A stretch of DNA of 64,000 nt from Stieleria maiorica (lineage in GTDB: Bacteria; Planctomycetota; Planctomycetia; Pirellulales; Pirellulaceae). Of the stretch, positions 34,347-43,141 are shown one piece after another. The position numbers and the translations under genes were made by a program. Numbering within the stretch: the stretch's first letter is position 1; each line of letters opens with the position of its first letter. Location: the NCBI RefSeq assembly GCF_008035925.1, contig NZ_CP036264.1:3904402-3968401 (forward strand), written 5' to 3'. The notes beneath the pieces were generated by a model. The model searched no databases and was not told where the DNA came from. It worked only from the letters and a program-made list of their open reading frames with translations.

Positions 34347-34691
34347 ATGGACTTTTGGGATCAGCTGTTTGACAACGAATACAAACGGCGAGCCGACATC
34401 GAGAAGTTGAAGCGAACGGTGCACGCCCGCCGAATGGCTCGTCGGCATACCGCCGACCAAATCGACAGCCAGGAAAAGCGGATCGAAAAACTCGAAGACC
34501 AAGTCGGCGAATTGGCTCTGTTGTGCCGATCTCTGTTGACCATCTTGCGTGAGAACGGCGGCGTGGATCCGCAGCGGCTTCAGGAGATCATGACAGAGAT
34601 GGACGCCGAAGATGGTGTCGTCGATGGCAAGATCACGGATCCGTCCCCACCTGACGAACCGCCGGACGTGCCGGAGATTCGTGCGTGGTAG
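34347..34691 (+). CDS. Small coiled-coil protein, unknown function
   Basis: 114 residues, not recognised as a named family. ATG 34347 is preceded by CGGAGGAAAGAC, a good Shine-Dalgarno, which supports a real gene. The first ~75 residues are charged and helical with a heptad pattern (IDSQEKRIEKLEDQVGELAL, LCRSLLTILRENGG). The tail is acidic and Pro-rich (DPSPPDEPPDVPE). No membrane helix or signal peptide is present, so it is cytoplasmic. It stands alone on the plus strand, before a minus-strand tRNA. Confidence 0.7.
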   Translation: MDFWDQLFDNEYKRRADIEKLKRTVHARRMARRHTADQIDSQEKRIEKLEDQVGELALLCRSLLTILRENGGVDPQRLQEIMTEMDAEDGVVDGKITDPSPPDEPPDVPEIRAW

Positions 34692-34771
34692 GCGGCGGGA
34701 TTCTACCGCATCATTTCCTGCCGCGAGGTCGTGGATCGAATCAACATTGACGGACCCCATTTCGCTGCCAA

Positions 34772-34844
34772 AGCGGGTGACCGGATTCGAACCGGCGACA
34801 AACAGCTTGGGAAGCTGTCACTCTACCAACTGAGTTACACCCGC
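34772..34844 (-). tRNA. tRNA-Gly (anticodon CCC)
   Basis: The 73-nt minus-strand cloverleaf is complete. The acceptor stem GCGGGTG pairs with CACCCGC, the D-arm is ACTC/GAGT, and the anticodon stem ACAGC/GCTGT encloses loop TTCCCAA (anticodon CCC, reading GGG). The T-arm is GCCGG/CCGGT (closing with a G-T wobble) with TTCGAAT. The discriminator base is T; CCA is not encoded. Confidence 0.95.
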
Positions 34845-34916
34845 ACTCGCAAGGCACATTTTAAGCACCGCGGTCGCGGCCGTCAAAGCCGGACCGGCGG
34901 TTGTCGCCGCACTGGC

Positions 34917-36611
34917 TCACCAACGCTGCTGGAAAATCAGATACAAACTTTCGGCGTCGGAAGCTTGATTGGGACCCGCTGTGGACTCAAGAAAGCTTCC
35001 GCCGAACAACTTGTTGTAGCTGACCAGAAGATCGGAATACCTGGTGAGGTGGAAATTGATGACCAAGTCAATTTCATCACCCACGTTGTTGCCTGCCGAA
35101 CCCGTCGGGTCGTGTCGATACGGGACACCGCCGGCGTTGTACAGGGCGTCGCGTTCTTCGGCCAAATAAAAGTGATGGTACTGGAGCCAGACCGTCGTCC
35201 ATTTCGTGGGATAAAGGTACAAGTGTGCGTTGAGATCATGAATGTTTTGACGGCCGACAAGATCCATCCAGCCCAGGTAGTAGTGCCCGAACGGAAACTG
35301 TTGGTTGAACGTATTGGATGTCCCCGATGTCGGGTCATCGTCACCGCTGGCGTAGTCGTAGTACAGCCAGAACGAGGGCGACCAAAACGCCTTGGCCCAG
35401 TGTTTCCCCATCCCGATCGTTCCCATGGCGGCGAACTGGTCACGATCGCTTTGTTGGCCGGTCTGCAACGCTGCTTCCGCATCCCACAAAAAGCCATCTC
35501 GGCTGCCGGCCCACCGCGTTCCAAACGTGTGGGTTTGGAACGGGGCTCTGCGGATGCCCAACGGCATCGCCGCGTTTTCATTGTCGTAGAACAGATAATA
35601 CAGGTCGCGTGACTCACCTTTCTGTGGCCGGTGAGTCAGCCATAAGCCGGCAAATGTCTGGTTGTCATCGGCCGAGTCAAACTCGCTGGCCTGCGGCGGG
35701 ACGTAGTGGGTCCAAAACGCGTCGAAGTCAAACGTTTCGCCTTGGCGGAACAAACGAAATCCGTCGAAGGAGTGACGCTTGTTCGCCCATGGAAGAGGCG
35801 TGACCAGTCGCTGTGAACCGAACAACAATTCTTGGCGACCGCCGCGCAAGTAGACGGGTTTTCCAGCCAGATCAGCCAGGCGAACGTCAACGAACAGGTC
35901 CAAAATGTCTCCGCGGTCAACGTCGGGCGGAACGGGGGCCAGTTCTTCCCCAAAACTGTCCGCCCAGACGTACTCGCCATACACACGAAGGCTGTCGCCG
36001 TACCAGAGATCCAGGTGTTGGCGGACGTGGCTTAGCAAATAGTCGTTTTCGTTTCCTGTCAGTCGGCTGTTGGTCTCGTTGGAGTAGCGGAGCCAAAACT
36101 CACCCCCGGTGCTTAGCAACAACCGATCGGTGAGGTGGATGCGTTTCATCCGCTCGACAATGGAACGCTGGTGATCAGGAACTTTCTCGACATACCTCCA
36201 ATCGGCATCAAAGAATGGCCAAGCATTGATGGCGAACGGCGCGTATCCCGATGGCGGATTGGCGGGGCGGCATTGGCCGGTCAGCGCATCAATTGCCGAG
36301 TAGTTTCCGCAACCACTTGGCGGAATCGAAAAGATCCCCGGCCGAGGCATCGGATGAATGGTTTCGGGGAACTTGGACCAATCCAGGCAGGTTGTCGCGG
36401 CATTGCATCGGCACCGACACGACGTCTGGGCATCCGGGGTCGGTATCCGATCGGTGGACGACAAGACGGTCGAGGACTGCTCCGTCGCGTCGACAACGAC
36501 CGTCTCGTGAAGGATGGGAATGACACTGCCATCATCGGCCGCCGTGTTGGAAATGGCGGCAAGTGCCACCATGAGGGCCAATCCCTGCCCTCTGGCTCGA
36601 GCGAAATGCAT
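34917..36611 (-). CDS. Alginate-export-type outer-membrane porin
   Basis: 564 residues with an N-terminal signal (GQGLALMVALAAISNTAADD). A Cys-rich, planctomycete-typical spacer (SCRCRCNAATTCLDWSKF, residues ~60-80) leads to a beta-barrel. LSTGGEFWLRYSNETNSRLTG, VYGEYVWADSFGEELAPVPP, VYLRGGRQELLFGSQRLVTP and FDFDAFWTHYVPPQASEFD are the strands and loops characteristic of the Alginate_exp family (AlgE-like 18-stranded porins). The sequence ends in Trp (YLIFQQRW), close to the aromatic end usual for outer-membrane barrels. In planctomycetes this family is used broadly for outer-membrane transport. It lies 93 bases downstream of the UnbU-like gene on the same strand and may be the last member of that operon. 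Confidence 0.85.
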   Translation of the reverse strand: MHFARARGQGLALMVALAAISNTAADDGSVIPILHETVVVDATEQSSTVLSSTDRIPTPDAQTSCRCRCNAATTCLDWSKFPETIHPMPRPGIFSIPPSGCGNYSAIDALTGQCRPANPPSGYAPFAINAWPFFDADWRYVEKVPDHQRSIVERMKRIHLTDRLLLSTGGEFWLRYSNETNSRLTGNENDYLLSHVRQHLDLWYGDSLRVYGEYVWADSFGEELAPVPPDVDRGDILDLFVDVRLADLAGKPVYLRGGRQELLFGSQRLVTPLPWANKRHSFDGFRLFRQGETFDFDAFWTHYVPPQASEFDSADDNQTFAGLWLTHRPQKGESRDLYYLFYDNENAAMPLGIRRAPFQTHTFGTRWAGSRDGFLWDAEAALQTGQQSDRDQFAAMGTIGMGKHWAKAFWSPSFWLYYDYASGDDDPTSGTSNTFNQQFPFGHYYLGWMDLVGRQNIHDLNAHLYLYPTKWTTVWLQYHHFYLAEERDALYNAGGVPYRHDPTGSAGNNVGDEIDLVINFHLTRYSDLLVSYNKLFGGSFLESTAGPNQASDAESLYLIFQQRW

Positions 36612-36704
36612 CGGTACGCCTCTCTGCGCAAAACTTGTTTTTGGACAACGTTTTGCTCAACCCTTGGCACTGCATTTCGTCACAGTCGACCGGCCAAAAA
36701 GACC

Positions 36705-37685
36705 TCAACTCGTTGGCGGAGGCCCGAGTTCCCTCGGCGGGGCGGAATCGTCGGCATTTTTGTCACGGTTTAACACTCGCTCGGCATCACCGGGCCGGCC
36801 GGAGCGACCTCGCGTCCATCGCATCTCGATGGCCAACGCAACAGGCCCGACCAGAAACAGGGCGTAATACGGGGCGTGAATGAATTCGGCCAATCGCAGG
36901 ATCATTTCCACGGCCGCGACAAGAAACGCGACCAAACACTGCCCCCATTTGGACCGGACCGTCGTTTTCGGATCGGTGATCATAAAGAAAACGAACAACT
37001 GATACATCGGTCCGGTCAGCGGTGACACGTTTGCCAAGAACGGGCTGCCGGTCAGCCAGCTGCGTGCCCCGGCAAACGCGATGAATGAAATCACATACGT
37101 CAGACAAATGTGAAACCGTTTCAATCGGCTGATGATCATCGCCCCAAGGCACCAAACCACCAGCATCGGCCACAAGCTGTTTCCCCATTGGATGCTCAGG
37201 CTGGCCACCGCCGCCGGATAAAGAAACAGCATCGCGCTGACACCAAAATTGGACGGGTTCCATAGGTGTCGGTCGTGAATCCGCAGGACGTATTTCGACA
37301 TGATCGAGAGTCCCGCGCACATGGCGTAGGGCCAAATGAACGGCGATCGAATCAGAATACCGACGCTGATCCCGGAGATGTAGGCACTCGCCAAGTGGGG
37401 AAACCTGCCGACCACCAACTTGCCCAACACAAGCTCAAACGCGATCGCAATCCCGATGGCGATCAAGGTTCTCGACCAGCTTTCAAGGATGCCGAAGCTG
37501 AGTTGCCCCACCAGCAAGATACTGGTGATCAACAACGGTGCCAGGAACCGATTTTCCAGTGTCAGCCAGCGACGCCATGTTCCGCCCGGTGTTGCCTTGG
37601 CCTGGTCGGCGATGGAGTCGGCGCTGCCGGCATCCGAGGCTGAGGCAACGCTGGGTGTCGTTTGGAATGTTTGAGAATCGTTCAT
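36705..37685 (-). CDS. NqrB/RnfD/UnbU-like integral membrane protein
   Basis: 326 residues with about nine hydrophobic helices after a 40-residue soluble start. Sequence hallmarks of the NqrB/RnfD family are present: HLWNPSNFGVSAMLFL (compare the NPSNFG motif of NqrB) and FFMITDPKTTVRSKWGQCLV, equivalent to the DP-containing loop near the flavin and quinone region. No obvious flavin-attachment Thr motif (SGAT-like) is seen, so covalent FMN is uncertain. Annotated relatives are called RnfD-type subunit or enediyne-cluster protein UnbU. The ATG overlaps the stop of the CRTAC1-type gene (ATGA). It probably moves electrons or ions across the membrane as part of the eight-gene module. Confidence 0.82.
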   Translation of the reverse strand: MNDSQTFQTTPSVASASDAGSADSIADQAKATPGGTWRRWLTLENRFLAPLLITSILLVGQLSFGILESWSRTLIAIGIAIAFELVLGKLVVGRFPHLASAYISGISVGILIRSPFIWPYAMCAGLSIMSKYVLRIHDRHLWNPSNFGVSAMLFLYPAAVASLSIQWGNSLWPMLVVWCLGAMIISRLKRFHICLTYVISFIAFAGARSWLTGSPFLANVSPLTGPMYQLFVFFMITDPKTTVRSKWGQCLVAFLVAAVEMILRLAEFIHAPYYALFLVGPVALAIEMRWTRGRSGRPGDAERVLNRDKNADDSAPPRELGPPPTS

Positions 37686-39463
37686 CGTACCTCTCGAATC
37701 TTGTGGACCTGATCAATCGCAGGCGCACTGATCTCTTGTTCCTTTCCACTCGGCCATCGGATGACGACGCGGTCAATGTTGGACGCCTCCCCGAGGCCGA
37801 AATGCAGACGGCTTTGGTTTTGCGAGGAATAGCCACTCGCAGCAACTTTTTCCTGCAATTGCTGCTGACCGTTCCAAAACACGCGCACCCGAGCACCGAT
37901 CGCACTGCGATTGCTGTCGGTTCCTTCCAGGTCGAACGCAATCCAATGTCGTGACGGATCGACGGTGTTTTGATACACCAGTGCCGGGCCACGCTGGTTT
38001 GCAACTACGACATCGAGAACGCCGCGATTTCGGAAATCAGCCAGCGCGATCGCGCGGCCATCGTACCGGTCGGTCACGCCCACCCACTGCGCGACGTCTC
38101 GGAAGCTGCCGGCACCGTCGTTGACCCACAGACGCGTCGATTGATAGCCGGCCAGGCTGCGCCTGCGCATGTCTGGCCAATTGGACGCGTCGGAGATGAT
38201 TTGTTCATGCCCACCGGTGATTTGAGAAAAGTCGTACCAGTAGCTCGTCCCTTGGTCGCCCGAAACGTAACCGTTGGTCACACAAAGGTCGGTGAACCCG
38301 TCGTTGTTTAGGTCGCCGAACTGGGCTCCAAAACTCCAGCCCCCGAGTTCCACTCCCATCACCGAAGCCATGTTCTGGAAGCGAATGGATTCGTCGTCCG
38401 ATGGGAACCACAAGTTATTGCCTTGAAGCAGCACACCTTCTTCTGAAATATTCGATTCATAGATCGAAAGTCGGCCTTGGTTCAAAACGTCGCCGACCGA
38501 CGCGTTCATCCCGCTCTTGGGCGCGAACCCGACTCCCGAGTCCTTACCGATCTCTCGAAAACGTTTTCCGCCTTCATTTCGAAAGAGTTCGGAAACGCCG
38601 TAGTCGTTGGCCAGGAAAAGATCAACAAAGGAGTCGTCGTCGAAGTCGGCCGCCACCACCGCCAGCGTCCAGCGGGTGCTGTCGACGCCGATTTCGTCCG
38701 TGACGTCCACGAATTGGCCGCCGCCGACATTACGTAGCATCCAGTTGTGCCCCCCATTGTCGGCGTACTCAAAGCTCTCGGGCATGATTCGCGTGTCAAC
38801 CAATTGATTCAGACGTACATCGTCCGGCCAGTAGCCGGCCAGGAACAGGTCGACCCGTCCGTCGCGGTCGTAGTCCAGCCAGGTCGCCGTGCCGATGTTG
38901 GCCCAAGCGGGCAGCCCGGACGAATCGCCGACTTTTTCAAACCGTTTCCCCTGGTGGTTTTTCAGCAATTCTTGACGTCCCCAGCGATAGACCAACACGT
39001 CGTCAAATCCGTCATTGTCAAAGTCGGCCCAGGCCGACCCCATGCATGCGCCCACGCCGTCTGAATTTAGATCTGCCAAACCGAGCTGTTCCGCAATCTC
39101 TTCAAACGTGCCGTCGCCCAGGTTGCGGTAAAAGTGATTCTTTGCTCCAGGGGCACTGGAGGTGAGAAAGAAGTCTTGCCAGCCATCTTGATCCACATCG
39201 ACGATCGAGACGCTTGCCCCCATTGCGGAGACCTGAGGTTCGATGTGGCTGAGTCGCTCGTCGACTTGCGGAGGTTGATGCACGAAATCGACCCCGACCT
39301 CTTTGCTGACTTCTTGGAGAGAGAATCCATAGCGTTGCAGCCGAGTGCTGGTCGAAATCAATTCTCGGCCTTCGGTTTCCGCGCTATCGGACGACCAACG
39401 AAAATATGCGGCCGGACCAAACAGCAAACCGGCAAAGCAAATTGCGATTAATGAGCGAATCAT
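37682..39463 (-). CDS. CRTAC1/UnbV-family FG-GAP repeat protein
   Basis: 593 residues. An N-terminal hydrophobic stretch (IRSLIAICFAGLLFGPAAYF) is an uncleaved anchor or signal. Five or six FG-GAP/VCBS repeats follow with calcium loops such as DVDQDGWQDFFL, DFDNDGFDDVLV, DYDRDGRVDLFLAG, DFDDDSFVDLFLAND and DLNNDGFTDLCVTNG. They build a beta-propeller outside the cytoplasm. The last ~75 residues form an ASPIC/UnbV domain (RSAIGARVRVFWNGQQQL, LHFGLGEASNIDRVVIRWPSG). It overlaps the UnbU-like gene by four bases. In enediyne clusters UnbV- and UnbU-like genes also co-occur, with function unknown. Confidence 0.9.
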   Translation of the reverse strand: MIRSLIAICFAGLLFGPAAYFRWSSDSAETEGRELISTSTRLQRYGFSLQEVSKEVGVDFVHQPPQVDERLSHIEPQVSAMGASVSIVDVDQDGWQDFFLTSSAPGAKNHFYRNLGDGTFEEIAEQLGLADLNSDGVGACMGSAWADFDNDGFDDVLVYRWGRQELLKNHQGKRFEKVGDSSGLPAWANIGTATWLDYDRDGRVDLFLAGYWPDDVRLNQLVDTRIMPESFEYADNGGHNWMLRNVGGGQFVDVTDEIGVDSTRWTLAVVAADFDDDSFVDLFLANDYGVSELFRNEGGKRFREIGKDSGVGFAPKSGMNASVGDVLNQGRLSIYESNISEEGVLLQGNNLWFPSDDESIRFQNMASVMGVELGGWSFGAQFGDLNNDGFTDLCVTNGYVSGDQGTSYWYDFSQITGGHEQIISDASNWPDMRRRSLAGYQSTRLWVNDGAGSFRDVAQWVGVTDRYDGRAIALADFRNRGVLDVVVANQRGPALVYQNTVDPSRHWIAFDLEGTDSNRSAIGARVRVFWNGQQQLQEKVAASGYSSQNQSRLHFGLGEASNIDRVVIRWPSGKEQEISAPAIDQVHKIREVR

Positions 39464-39469
39464 GGGCGG

Positions 39470-42400
39470 TTACTTTTCAACGGAGGGGAATGACGAGCGA
39501 TCGTGTCGGATCAGTTTTTGTTGAAACGCTTGGGGCGTGATGTATCGGGTATGAAACACCTGCCAGTCAGCTTGATGTTGCAGATAGACCGGATCATCCG
39601 CCAGCGGCGGTAGGGGCTGATTGTTGCCCGGGGCATCGTACGGGCTCGATCCGTGAATCGACGAGTGACTCGGCAGGGGACGCACGGTCCGGGAAAAGGT
39701 TGTGTTGAAATCTCCATCCTTGACCCAGCCGTCGCCGACCAACACAAACGTGCGTTTTTTATCTGCCCCATCGGTCCCGATTCCTGGCAGATTAGCCGGA
39801 CTGTGCTGCGTTGACGTAGCTACGCTCGTCAGAGCGTGGAAAGCGCCGGGAATCCACCTTCTGGCGAAGGTTGCTACGTTGGCACGGAGATTCACGAGGC
39901 TTTTTGCAGAAAGTAGCCCTGTCCAGTTAGGCTTAGCCGAAAATCGTAGCCTCAGCTCATCACCCGCATTCATGATGACGTAGCGGTCATCAACAGCCTG
40001 AAGCAGCACGCCCACGTCGCCGTATCGTGTGTAATAGCCTTCCAGATCCATCCACTGCGGTGTGCGTGAGGTGACTTCATAGATCGGAGTGTCCGGACGA
40101 CGTCGATCGATCGGTTGCAGTTTCGAGAAGCCACGACCGTGCAATTGCGAACTTGTCATGGCGAGTTGCGTTTGCGTGAACGCTTGATCGGCCAGCCGAA
40201 ACGACCAACGCAAGGAGTCCCAGTAAACCTCCATATTTGTTCGTAAACGATAGCGGGTCTCCGATGACAATTCCTGACTGTCAAGCACGATGATCATGTC
40301 CTTGTGTTTTCCGGCCGGAAAACCGAGATCATCGCGAAGCGCTTTCCAGTTTCCGTCGGCCATCAACTGTTCCAAAACCAAACCGTGCGGTCTGATCGAA
40401 TCATTTTGCGAAATGGCGACGTTCAGTGAACTGTCGGTCGGATATATCCAACCGTGTCCGATTAACAGGATTTCGCCGTCGGCGATTGCGTCACGGGGAA
40501 AACTGAATTCGATCCAATGTTCCTGCGTCAGACCTTGATAGGGGCCGAGTGGAAAGTGGTCGGCGTACTCCCCGTCATTCTCACTAAGCACTTCATCGAC
40601 AGCAGCCCCATTGGAGTCGGTCAAGTTCAACAACTGCTGTGTCGCCGATCCGACCAAAATCTCTCCCCGTGGGGCCTTTTGAGGGACGAAGCTCTCATCG
40701 ACAAAAATTTCCGTGTCGCGTCGATGGTCGATGGCCAGCAACGACACATGATCAAAGAAGTGTGTCTCCCACAACTCCGCGGTGATGCGAATCTCGTACT
40801 CGCCGTCGCGCTGGGCGAGGGCGTCGCTCGGGATTTTGATGCGGTCTTCGGTCTGGGTGATTCCGGCGGTGTCTTGCGCATTGATTCTCAGTCCCAATGG
40901 TGAACGCCAGAGAAAGTCTTTGATGAAGCGATACTGGGTGCCATCGAAAGTGAATACCCAGGGGCACGATCCTTTCAACCGCTGCACCGCGAGCGAGGAC
41001 GTGTTTTCGGCCAGTTCAAATTCCGCTTGGCTGGTGCCATTGGGCCAAACAATTCGGGCGACATCAATTTGAGAATGATTGCCCAGCCCGAAGTGAATTC
41101 GGGGCGAATCAATCGTCCGCGATTGGACCGTGTTTCCGGCACGAATTTCGATCCTTCCGCCGATGCCGAACGGATTGATTCGTTTGTCTCCGTCGGCCCG
41201 AGTCGCTTTCGGTCCAATTGTGTGCCATCGATAACCCGCGCGACTTTCGTTTTTCCACAGCTGCATACCATCGTTAGTTTTTCCAACGATATCCAGTAAC
41301 CCATCGCAATCCATGTCGATGACCGAGGTGACTTGGGTTTCCAAGACACTGGGCAGCGGCAACCAGAGCTCACCGCGATCTTTTAGCCAGACCTGGGTTT
41401 GACCGGCGACGCTTGCGACGACATCGATTGCGCCGTTGTTGTCCAGGTCAGCGGTTGTGAGGAATCCTGGGACAAGCGATTCGGTCGCCTCCCGGCCGAT
41501 GTCGAAGTCGGACCTCAGGATCCGTGCGACGGACCATTGTTGCCCGCCAAACTCAGCGGAAAACAGCTCTCCCTGCCCGGTGAAACACAGCACCTCGTAT
41601 CGCCCGTTGCCGTCAAGATCGGCCACCGCGATCGCAACGCACTCGCCGATCGCGTCAATCGTTTGAAGATCAAAATGACCTCCCCGGGCATTCGTCCAGA
41701 CCGATAGGTCACCGTGACGATCAAGACTGACCAGATCGACGTCGCCGTCGAGATCAAAATCGATTTCGTTGACCGCGATCACCCCTGGCACGGTCGGGAT
41801 CTGGGGAAACGGTAGGAACTGATTGTCGCCGTTGTTGAGCACACACTGAAGATCGCCGACGCCGTCACTGAGCAGTAAATCTAAATCCCCATCGGCCTCG
41901 AAATCGGTGCACCACACCCTCGCCCAAGGACGGTCAAAAAGCTCCAAGTCGCTTTCCAGTGCGGTGTACTCTCCCGACGGTTGTGACAGAAAAATTTGAC
42001 AGCCCCGCAGACCGGCAAAGATCAGATCGTTTTGGAAGTCATAATTCAGATCGGCCCAGGCGAGATTCGGCCCGGCATTGTCGGCGGGGTATCCTGGAAA
42101 GGGCAGCGCGGCCGACTCCTGGATGTGAAGCGTATCGCCGGCGAGCGACAAAAGGGTTGAGCATCGCTCAACCGGCTGCTTCACAGCCCATGTGAAATCG
42201 TGCCGCGCCGCTTTTCCAAGACTGTCTGTTGGCGTGAAACGCAGGGCTTTGTCCGCCGGCGAGAATTCCGACGACGGCATCGACAATGCAAGTAGCGAAC
42301 GGACCGGAGTTCCCACGGCAGTGACCGACAGGACGCCCAACTCGTCCAAGCTGTCCCGGTAGAGCGGCAAGGGTTTGACCACGTTCTCGAAAAAGGTCAA

Positions 42401-43141
42401 CGCAACCGCGGCTTGACGATAGTCGCGATCCTTTGCCGCTTTCGACGCTTGATCCAGTTGCGACCGCTGCAGTGCAGTCCAGTCTTGCCCCAAAGTTTCA
42501 AAGGATCCGATCACTTGATCCAAGCGTTCTTGATCCGAGAGCGTGGCCGCCAAACGGGCATATTCACATCGGACACGCAGGTTGCCGGGAGTCCGAGCGA
42601 GGATGTTCGCAAGCAATCCCAGACGCTCCTGATCCGCAGCGTCGGTGTTGGGTTGATCCAGTAAGGTGCTCAGCTCGAACGCAACTTGGATGTTCTCCGG
42701 CCACTCGGAGTGCACCGTGCGCAGAGTTTTAATCGCTTCGGGAATCTGTCCCGCTGATTTGAGGAGCTGCGCTTTCAGAATCAACAATTCGCGTGATCGT
42801 GGCAATTGGGATAGAGCATTATTTAGTGCCTGTTCGGCGGCTGCGAGATCGTTCAGGCGAAGCTTTGCAACCGCAAGATTGGCCCACAACGCGGGTTCGC
42901 CGGGTTGTTCTTTCACCAGTTGGTCAAGCACGCTCGCGGCGCGTTCATTCTCCTCCACATCCAGTGCCGCAAGACTGACATAGAATCCGGTCACTGTTTG
43001 CACATCGGCGACGGCCGACCGATCGGTCTGTTCGGGGGTCGGAACTGGCTGTTTGAGAATCAATAACGCTGCCACCGCGATTGCCAACGCCACCAGGCAG
43101 CCAATCCAGATGTGTTTCTGTCGTGGATCAATGTCTGTCAT
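39470..43141 (-). CDS. Large TPR + FG-GAP + UnbV membrane-anchored protein
   Basis: 1223 residues. WIGCLVALAIAVAALLIL near the N-terminus is a membrane anchor. TPR-like helices at ~50-210 (ALWANLAVAKLRLNDLAAAE, LLILKAQLLKSAGQIPEAI) are followed by an FG-GAP propeller (~340-640; DLNYDFQNDLIFAG, DLDGNGRYEVLCFTG, DMDCDGLLDIVGK). An ASPIC/UnbV domain comes next (NPFGIGGRIEIRAG, IHFGLGNHSQIDVARIVWPNG). The C-terminal ~480 residues start CPWVFTFDGTQYRFIKDFLW and end with FVLVGDGWVKDGDFNTTFSR and LPLPSHS, a region I know only from planctomycete/acidobacterial homologues. Codons ~1088-1109 are a REP-like element read in frame. It lies 6 bases before the CRTAC1 gene and overlaps the upstream gene by four bases (ATGA). 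Confidence 0.88.
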   Translation of the reverse strand: MTDIDPRQKHIWIGCLVALAIAVAALLILKQPVPTPEQTDRSAVADVQTVTGFYVSLAALDVEENERAASVLDQLVKEQPGEPALWANLAVAKLRLNDLAAAEQALNNALSQLPRSRELLILKAQLLKSAGQIPEAIKTLRTVHSEWPENIQVAFELSTLLDQPNTDAADQERLGLLANILARTPGNLRVRCEYARLAATLSDQERLDQVIGSFETLGQDWTALQRSQLDQASKAAKDRDYRQAAVALTFFENVVKPLPLYRDSLDELGVLSVTAVGTPVRSLLALSMPSSEFSPADKALRFTPTDSLGKAARHDFTWAVKQPVERCSTLLSLAGDTLHIQESAALPFPGYPADNAGPNLAWADLNYDFQNDLIFAGLRGCQIFLSQPSGEYTALESDLELFDRPWARVWCTDFEADGDLDLLLSDGVGDLQCVLNNGDNQFLPFPQIPTVPGVIAVNEIDFDLDGDVDLVSLDRHGDLSVWTNARGGHFDLQTIDAIGECVAIAVADLDGNGRYEVLCFTGQGELFSAEFGGQQWSVARILRSDFDIGREATESLVPGFLTTADLDNNGAIDVVASVAGQTQVWLKDRGELWLPLPSVLETQVTSVIDMDCDGLLDIVGKTNDGMQLWKNESRAGYRWHTIGPKATRADGDKRINPFGIGGRIEIRAGNTVQSRTIDSPRIHFGLGNHSQIDVARIVWPNGTSQAEFELAENTSSLAVQRLKGSCPWVFTFDGTQYRFIKDFLWRSPLGLRINAQDTAGITQTEDRIKIPSDALAQRDGEYEIRITAELWETHFFDHVSLLAIDHRRDTEIFVDESFVPQKAPRGEILVGSATQQLLNLTDSNGAAVDEVLSENDGEYADHFPLGPYQGLTQEHWIEFSFPRDAIADGEILLIGHGWIYPTDSSLNVAISQNDSIRPHGLVLEQLMADGNWKALRDDLGFPAGKHKDMIIVLDSQELSSETRYRLRTNMEVYWDSLRWSFRLADQAFTQTQLAMTSSQLHGRGFSKLQPIDRRRPDTPIYEVTSRTPQWMDLEGYYTRYGDVGVLLQAVDDRYVIMNAGDELRLRFSAKPNWTGLLSAKSLVNLRANVATFARRWIPGAFHALTSVATSTQHSPANLPGIGTDGADKKRTFVLVGDGWVKDGDFNTTFSRTVRPLPSHSSIHGSSPYDAPGNNQPLPPLADDPVYLQHQADWQVFHTRYITPQAFQQKLIRHDRSSFPSVEK
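39816..39877. repeat. REP-like inverted pair inside the 1223-residue UnbV gene
   Basis: Arms 39816-39840 and 39853-39877 are inverted and match at 19 of 25 positions, both beginning GTAGC and ending GTGGA. Each arm forms its own hairpin: CGCTC/GAGCG on the left, and ACCTTC/GAAGGT on the right. The stem bases differ between arms but stay paired. The gene reads through it in frame. The GTAGC start and CTCG-CA-GAG centre resemble the 17037 element. Confidence 0.82.

Noticed and set aside
36705..43141. Enediyne biosynthesis cluster
   Set aside because: Only UnbU- and UnbV-like proteins are present; there is no iterative PKS or other enediyne enzyme.
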